Origin: Gemmatimonadaceae bacterium
Lineage (GTDB): Bacteria > Gemmatimonadota > Gemmatimonadetes > Gemmatimonadales > Gemmatimonadaceae
Direction of reading: 5' to 3'
DNA: 64,000 nt
Assembly (NCBI GenBank): GCA_016720905.1
Contig: JADKJT010000008.1
Location: 62,001 to 126,000, forward strand
Numbering within the stretch: the stretch's first letter is position 1; each line of letters starts with the position of its first letter. The notes beneath the pieces were generated by a model. The model made no database searches. It saw only the letters and a program-made list of their open reading frames with translations, and was not told where the DNA came from. Shown piece after piece: positions 59,113-64,000 of the stretch. The translations under genes and the position numbers were made by a program.

Positions 59113-60690
59113 ATGCCCGGATCTCCCGCCCCCTCGGAACTGGAAACCCGACTGTCCGGTCGCTATCGGGTTGAACGATTGCTGGGACGGGGCGGCATGG
59201 GTGCCGTGTATCTGGCCCGCGACCTGCAGCTTGATCGACTGGTGGCGATCAAGGAACTGCCGGAGGAGTTCGCCAACGATCCCGCGCTGCGCGAGCGGTT
59301 CCTGCGCGAAGTGAAGGTGGCGGCGAGCTTTTCGCATCCGAATATTGTGCCCGTGTATGCGGTCGAGGAGCACGGGCAGTCGTTGGCCTTCGTGATGGGA
59401 TTTGTGGAGGGGGAAAGTCTGGCGGAGCGCGTCCGGCGCGCCGGACCGTTGTCCGTGCGGGAGACGGTTCGGCTGTTGCTGGACGTCGCGTACGCGCTGG
59501 CGTATGCGCACGGACGCGGCGTGGTCCATCGCGACATCAAGCCCGATAACATCATGATCGAGCGCGCAACGGGGCGCGCGCTCCTCATGGATTTTGGCGT
59601 AGCGAGATCGATCGGCGCCGCGCCCGCTTCGCAACCCGGAATGACACGCGTGGGTGAAGTGGTCGGCACCCCGGAGTACATGAGCCCCGAGCAGGCCACT
59701 GGCGAGGAGCTGGACGGTCGCAGCGATCTGTATTCGCTGGGATTGGTGGCGCATTTTGGCGTGACCGGCACGGTGGCGTTTGGTGGTGAGAGCGCGGCCC
59801 GCGTGCTGGTGCGCCAACTCACCGAGGCCTTGCCACCGATGGTCTCGGTGCGTGGTGATTTGCCACCGGCGCTGGCCACGGCGATTGATCGTTGTCTCAC
59901 GAAGGAACGCACTCAACGATACGCCAGTGCGGCTGCGCTCATCGAGGCGCTCGATGCGGCGCAGGCCGCCGCCCCCGAGATCCCGCTCGCGATTCGTCTG
60001 TTCGCCAATGATCTCAACATGCTGCTCTTAGTGCTGCTCTTTGCAACACTGTTCGGCTTGACCTCGCTGGGCGTGCTGTCGCGTGCGCAGCGAAATCTCA
60101 CGCCACTCCTGCCAAGTCTGGCGATGATGGCGGTTCTGGCGGGCCGTGTGTTGCAGTCCCGCTCCGAGATCCGTCGAATTCGCGCCGATGGCTTCACGTC
60201 TCAGGAGATCCACCGCGGATTGGTGGCAGTACTCGCCGAGCGGGAGGCACGCCGTCAGCAATTGCGCGCCAATGCGATCGTGGTGCGCCAGCGTCGCTAC
60301 ACGGCGCGCATGGCCATCGTGTTGCTTCTGGGTGCCGTTGGGATGTTTGTCGGCGGACTCGCCACTCGCTACGTCGTGGACGGTCGGGACATCACGCCGC
60401 CATTGGGCATCGTCCTGATCTTCTCGGGCATTATCAGTTTCGGCTTCGGCATGGTGCTATTCGTGCGCAATCCACTCAAGGCGCCAGCCGACGAACGGTT
60501 CTTCCGACGCATATGGCTCGGACCAGTCGGACGGCGGATTCTTGGCATATCGGGTGCAGTGGCGATATCGAACCCGGCCCGCCGTGTGGCCGCTCCCGCG
60601 CCCATGGCGCCGGGCGTGACAGCAGACGCACGGATCACCGCGCTCGAGGCGCGGGTGACGCGCCTCGAGCGGGATATCCAAGCGCCTTAG
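59113..60690 (+). CDS. Membrane Ser/Thr protein kinase (PknB-type) with four C-terminal spans
   Basis: A 525-residue eukaryotic-type kinase. The N-terminal catalytic domain (about 15-285) has the glycine loop LGRGGMGAVYLA, the ATP Lys in VAIKEL, HRDIKPDNIM, DFGVA and the activation segment GTPEYMSPEQATGEELDGRSDLYSLG, all intact. Four hydrophobic segments follow (about residues 300-320, 330-348, 397-418 and 430-452) and a short coiled coil (ITALEARVTRLERDI) ends the protein. No external sensor domain is seen. A TAAGAT box lies 7 bp before the ATG, which could mean a leaderless start. Confidence 0.9.
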   Translation: MPGSPAPSELETRLSGRYRVERLLGRGGMGAVYLARDLQLDRLVAIKELPEEFANDPALRERFLREVKVAASFSHPNIVPVYAVEEHGQSLAFVMGFVEGESLAERVRRAGPLSVRETVRLLLDVAYALAYAHGRGVVHRDIKPDNIMIERATGRALLMDFGVARSIGAAPASQPGMTRVGEVVGTPEYMSPEQATGEELDGRSDLYSLGLVAHFGVTGTVAFGGESAARVLVRQLTEALPPMVSVRGDLPPALATAIDRCLTKERTQRYASAAALIEALDAAQAAAPEIPLAIRLFANDLNMLLLVLLFATLFGLTSLGVLSRAQRNLTPLLPSLAMMAVLAGRVLQSRSEIRRIRADGFTSQEIHRGLVAVLAEREARRQQLRANAIVVRQRRYTARMAIVLLLGAVGMFVGGLATRYVVDGRDITPPLGIVLIFSGIISFGFGMVLFVRNPLKAPADERFFRRIWLGPVGRRILGISGAVAISNPARRVAAPAPMAPGVTADARITALEARVTRLERDIQAP

Positions 60691-60697
60691 GCGCGCG

Positions 60698-62212
60698 CTA
60701 CAGTTCCCATCCTTTGCGGTACTGGCGCGTGAGGAACTGATTGGCCTCGGGGATGTTGGTGATGTTCATCGCGGGGCCATCGTACAACACCTTGCGACCC
60801 TGACCGGCTCGCAGTGCCGCGATACCCAGCAGCATGGTTTCCGTGAGTGGTGCAGCGAGCGAGAACGGCGAACTGGACTTGGCCTCGCCCTTGGCCGCAG
60901 CCACCCAGTTCATTTCGTGCGAGACCGTAATGCGGGGCAGCGTCACGGCCAACTTCTCGGCTTTCTGTGCCAGCGACTCCGGATAGATGCGCGGCTTATT
61001 GCCATAGGTCTCGTAGAACATGATGCCCTTCTCGCCAATAAAAACCCCGCCGCCGCCATCACTGCCGGGGTTGGCCATCGGCGCATCATCGGGCAACAGC
61101 GCCGGACGCGGGGGCATGAGACCGCCGTCATACCAGTAGAGCTTCACCGGTCCGCGTTTGCCAACCGCCGGATAGTCGTATTGGACGAAGGTGGCCATCG
61201 GGTATGTCGCCGGCGTCTTTTCGCCGCCGCCCCAGGGGCTCGATGACGCGACGATGCTGGTGGGCGTGGTGAGTCCCAGCGACGTATACGGCTGATCGAT
61301 GAGATGGGCACCCATATCGCCGATGGCCCCGACGCCGAAGTCCAGCCACCCGCGCCAGGCGAACGGATGATACGACGGATGGTAGGCAATCTCCGGGGCG
61401 CATCCCAGAAACAAATCCCAGTTCAGTCCCGGCGGTGGCGTTTGATCGTTGGCGGCCATGGCTGCACGCACCGCGTTGTCCACGGTACCCATGTTCCACT
61501 GCGGACGCGGATTCGGTGGCGTGGTTGGTGCGGGCGCATTGGCCGCCCGCGGACGCGGGATGCCCTGCGCCCAGTAGCGCACCGGGCGGTCAGTCCAGAC
61601 GTGCACCTCGTGAATCTTGCCCAGCAATCCCGAATTGATGATCTCGCTGATGCGGTGCGACCCCTCCATGGAGTGACCTTGATTGCCCATCTGCGTGGCC
61701 AGATTCGGATTGGCCGCCGCCGCCTTGGACAGCAGTCGGGTTTCGTGCACCGAATAGGCCAACGGCTTCTGCACGTACACATGCTTGCCCAGCTGCATCG
61801 CGGCCAGCGCGATGGTGGCATGCATATGGTCTGGTGTGGCGATCAGCACCGCATCGATGTCCTTCTGCTCAAGCATCTTGCGGTAGTCGTCGTACTTCGT
61901 GGCCTTGGTATAGGCCTCACCCAGCTGCACGTTCTGCGGTGTCGGCTCTCCAGTACGCGGCTTGATGCGCCCCTGCAGCGATCGCTCGACGTAGGGAAAG
62001 TCCACATCGCAGATGGCCACAATATTCTCGGACAGCAACTGCGACATGTTGCTCATGCCCATGCCGCCGATGCCAACCATGGCGATGTTCAGTTTGGCGC
62101 TGGGAGCGCGGTAGCCGACGCCACCCAGCACTGAGCGCGGCACAATCATGGCGCCCAACGCGAGGGTGGTCGAACCGGCAACAAAATCGCGACGCGAGAC
62201 GGGAGAGGACAT
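60698..62212 (-). CDS. Tat-exported Gfo/Idh/MocA-family oxidoreductase
   Basis: A 504-residue protein with a twin-arginine signal (SRRDFVAGSTTLALGAMIVP) and a Gfo/Idh/MocA core: NIAMVGIGGMGMSN Rossmann loop, AVLIATPDHMHATIALAAMQLGKHVYVQKPLAYSVHE with the EKP-type Lys (here QKP), and a long C-terminal beta-sheet domain with FGVGAIGDMGAHLID. Exported members act on sugars or glycosides with tightly bound NAD(P). The substitution of Glu by Gln in the E-K-P motif is seen in a subset of the family. It is convergent with the kinase gene, 7 bp away. Confidence 0.9.
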   Translation of the reverse strand: MSSPVSRRDFVAGSTTLALGAMIVPRSVLGGVGYRAPSAKLNIAMVGIGGMGMSNMSQLLSENIVAICDVDFPYVERSLQGRIKPRTGEPTPQNVQLGEAYTKATKYDDYRKMLEQKDIDAVLIATPDHMHATIALAAMQLGKHVYVQKPLAYSVHETRLLSKAAAANPNLATQMGNQGHSMEGSHRISEIINSGLLGKIHEVHVWTDRPVRYWAQGIPRPRAANAPAPTTPPNPRPQWNMGTVDNAVRAAMAANDQTPPPGLNWDLFLGCAPEIAYHPSYHPFAWRGWLDFGVGAIGDMGAHLIDQPYTSLGLTTPTSIVASSSPWGGGEKTPATYPMATFVQYDYPAVGKRGPVKLYWYDGGLMPPRPALLPDDAPMANPGSDGGGGVFIGEKGIMFYETYGNKPRIYPESLAQKAEKLAVTLPRITVSHEMNWVAAAKGEAKSSSPFSLAAPLTETMLLGIAALRAGQGRKVLYDGPAMNITNIPEANQFLTRQYRKGWEL

Positions 62213-62279
62213 GGGATCGCGGAGAAAGGGGGAGAGATTCGCCCCCTACTCTACGCCCAGTCAGCCCCTCCCGCCAGCG

Positions 62280-63650
62280 TCAGAAGCGCAGCAGGCGGGC
62301 CGGCGTCACACGCGATGGGTCACCCACATACGCCCAGCGGACGTTCACCATATAGGTGCGCGCCGCATTCCGGATGTCCGCCGGTGTGACCGCGCGCAAT
62401 TCCTCGACAAACTTGCCGGCACGCCGGAAGTCGCCCTGATACAACTCCGCACGAGCCAGCATGTTGGCCTGGTCGGCATTCGTTTCGTTGTCCAGAAAGT
62501 ACGTGACGATGAATTGTTGCACCAAACGCTCAAGACCGTCTTCGGTGATCTCGCCGTTCTTCATCGCCTGCACCTGCTCCAGCATGATGTTCAGCACTTC
62601 GTCGGGCGACGTGGTGGTCACATACAAACCGCCCATCGACAACGCGCGCTCCACGAACGGCGCGTTCACCGAATAGGTCAGGTTCCGCTTGGAACGGACT
62701 TCGGCGAACAGGCGCCCTGAGACCACCGCGCAGGCCAGGCGCAACGCCGCGTAGTCCTTTGAATTGGCCGGTGGCCCCAGGAAATACCCTTGCAGGTAGT
62801 TGGTGGGCAGGGGACGCTTCTCGATTACGTAGGCGCCTTTCTGTTCCTTTGGTGCCGGCGGGAGCGACCAGACATAGCCGCCTCGCGGCAGGCGACCGAT
62901 GCTCTCGCGCACCAGTTTCTCCACACGCGTGCGCGACACATTGCCCACCACCACCAGCAGCATGCGCGACGTCACCAGCTGTTCCGTACGATACGCTTTG
63001 AGATCGGCCACGGTGAGTTTGGTCAGCGACGCCTCGGTACCCACCGCGTCCAACGCATACGGATGCCCCGAAAACGCAATGCTGTCGGCCAGGTAGTCGA
63101 GCAGCGCGTCGGGGCTGTCCTTCCGCTGCCGCACCCCGGTGACGTACTGCTCGCGCACCAACTCCACCTCGGCAGGGTCCAACGTTGGCGCGAGCAACCG
63201 ATCGGCGAGAATGGCCCAGGTGGAATCGAAGTTGGTCACGGTTGACCGCAGCCCGATGGCCGTCCAGTCGACACCCGGGCTGACGCCAATCGCGCTGCCC
63301 AGCAACGCCATCTTGCCGCGCAGCACATCACGCGAGTACTTGGCCGTGCCGTGCTCGGTGGCCTCGAGCAGGAAGTTCTCGATGCCTTGGGTGGCTGGCG
63401 TCAACTGTCGCACGCCGCCCAGCAAATACAGATTGGCGGCCACCACATTGTTGGCCGACACGCGACGCAGGATGACCGGGATCCCGGCGACATCGAAGCG
63501 TGTCGTGAGCGTATCCTCTGCTCCGGTTGCCACGGAAACCGCCGGGGCCGCGATGGGCCGAGCGGGTGCGGGGCGTGTTGCCGTGGCCTGCGCGACAAGC
63601 GCCGTCGGCAAGAATGTCAGCATCGTCACCAGCCTGTGGGCGCGGTTCAC
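62280..63650 (-). CDS. M16-family peptidase subunit lacking the zinc motif
   Basis: A 456-residue exported M16 (pitrilysin/processing-peptidase-like) protein. GTG 63650 gives a signal peptide (LVTMLTFLPTALVAQATA). The N-terminal domain has GIENFLLEATEHGTAKYS where active subunits have H-F-L-E-H...G-T, so the HxxEH zinc motif is lost; the C-terminal half keeps the RNLTYSVNAPFVERALSMGGLYVTTTSPDEV strand. It overlaps the upstream M16 gene by 4 bp (GTGA), so the two form the usual active/inactive heterodimer pair. No enzymatic activity is expected from this chain alone. Confidence 0.88.
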   Translation of the reverse strand: MNRAHRLVTMLTFLPTALVAQATATRPAPARPIAAPAVSVATGAEDTLTTRFDVAGIPVILRRVSANNVVAANLYLLGGVRQLTPATQGIENFLLEATEHGTAKYSRDVLRGKMALLGSAIGVSPGVDWTAIGLRSTVTNFDSTWAILADRLLAPTLDPAEVELVREQYVTGVRQRKDSPDALLDYLADSIAFSGHPYALDAVGTEASLTKLTVADLKAYRTEQLVTSRMLLVVVGNVSRTRVEKLVRESIGRLPRGGYVWSLPPAPKEQKGAYVIEKRPLPTNYLQGYFLGPPANSKDYAALRLACAVVSGRLFAEVRSKRNLTYSVNAPFVERALSMGGLYVTTTSPDEVLNIMLEQVQAMKNGEITEDGLERLVQQFIVTYFLDNETNADQANMLARAELYQGDFRRAGKFVEELRAVTPADIRNAARTYMVNVRWAYVGDPSRVTPARLLRF

Positions 63651-64000
63651 GGGCGCACCACGGGGCGGGTCGCCGGCGTCAGCAATTCCTGTTCGGTCAG
63701 CTTGATGGATTTCCGTGCTTCGGGCGACAGCAAGATGCTCGTCACGCGCGGCTTGCCTTTGACATACGTGGTCGTGTAGCGCATGAGATCGGTTATGCGT
63801 TGCTGCGCCATTTGGTCGGTGTAACCCATGAAGTAGTTGAGACTGGCCACGCTCCACCAGAACCCGATGGTGTGCGCAATCTCCGACGCCTTCTCGATGC
63901 CAAAGGCGCTGGTGGTGGTGCGCTGCGCTTTCACGGCCTCAAGCTCACGCGGCGTGACGTAGGTGGGATCGGTGAAGCGCGCAATCTCGCGCTCCAAGGC
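63647..64000 (-). CDS. M16-family peptidase, C-terminal end (partial)
   Basis: Only the last 117 residues or so are in the window; the gene continues past the right edge. The visible part (YVTPRELEAVKAQRTTTSAFGIEKASEIAHTIGFWW..., FMGYTDQMAQQRITDLMRYTTTYVKGKP) matches the C-terminal domain of M16 peptidases, and the helix-loop pattern equals that of its downstream neighbour. The missing N-terminus would be expected to carry the HxxEH motif, since the partner lacks it. It is translationally coupled to the downstream M16 gene. Confidence 0.8.
   Translation of the reverse strand, partial: ALEREIARFTDPTYVTPRELEAVKAQRTTTSAFGIEKASEIAHTIGFWWSVASLNYFMGYTDQMAQQRITDLMRYTTTYVKGKPRVTSILLSPEARKSIKLTEQELLTPATRPVVRP

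Overview
This 64 kb window is GC-rich bacterial chromosomal DNA, packed with genes and showing no insertion sequence, CRISPR array, tRNA or rRNA gene that I can recognise. The mix suggests a Gemmatimonadota-type organism: a diderm with many lipoproteins, beta-barrel proteins and secreted M28/M16/S41 peptidases, a histone H1-like Lys/Ala/Pro-rich protein, a non-adenylylated type glutamine synthetase and an MEP isoprenoid enzyme. This taxonomic placement is an inference from gene content; no marker gene was compared.

Layout. 1-3.9 kb: a membrane protein, glutamine synthetase, a zinc-ribbon membrane protein and an H1-like protein with an acidic head and a repetitive basic tail. 3.9-8.0 kb: an NtrB/NtrC-like two-component pair, a stand-alone receiver protein and a MerR-like regulator. 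8.0-13.6 kb: a serine-synthesis operon (serA, an FAD-linked 2-hydroxyacid dehydrogenase, serB-like, a class V aminotransferase in the serC role, an SDR enzyme). 13.6-22.6 kb: a large secreted lipoprotein with a papain-like Cys/His/Asp core, a plasmid-type replication initiator (RPA family), a C-terminal processing protease, a TolB-like propeller lipoprotein, a LuxR-hydrolase-degenerate-cyclase fusion and a small lipoprotein. 22.6-32.2 kb: yceI with its MarR regulator, a YhaM-like nuclease, small zinc proteins, and a minus-strand run of PafA-like phosphatase, Smr protein, M28 peptidase, MoeB-rhodanese and a hydrolase. 32.4-39.0 kb: the arginine cluster, argC-argB-argD-paiB divergent from argR-argH-HAD, with tandem ARG boxes at both promoters. 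39-48.7 kb: beta-barrel proteins, an FAD amine-oxidase-like protein, ispG, a small alarmone-hydrolase-like HD protein, free-Met-sulfoxide reductase, an orphan Wzz/BY-kinase-like protein and a cupredoxin. 48.8-56.6 kb: a complete histidine operon. 56.6-64 kb: M28 peptidase, hexose-6-phosphate mutarotase, membrane Ser/Thr kinase, Tat-exported Gfo/Idh/MocA protein and an M16 peptidase pair running off the right edge.

The most notable find is upstream of hisG: a 30-codon leader reading frame with six His codons within eight, followed by a hairpin, a possible antiterminator and a perfect terminator with seven Ts. This is a classical attenuator controlling an operon, hisG-D-C-H-A-B-F-N-IE, that covers every step from PRPP/ATP to histidine, mostly with start/stop codons overlapping. 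Upstream of its promoter lies a perfect TGTGA-N6-TCACA palindrome of the CRP type. The arginine promoters carry ATGCA-N7-TGCAT junctions that fit two ARG boxes 3 bp apart, suggesting ArgR control of argC, argR and argH. Two families of intergenic heptamer repeats (GGTACYK and GGGAGAC) sit next to stop codons.

No stretch longer than about 300 bases lacks a gene.
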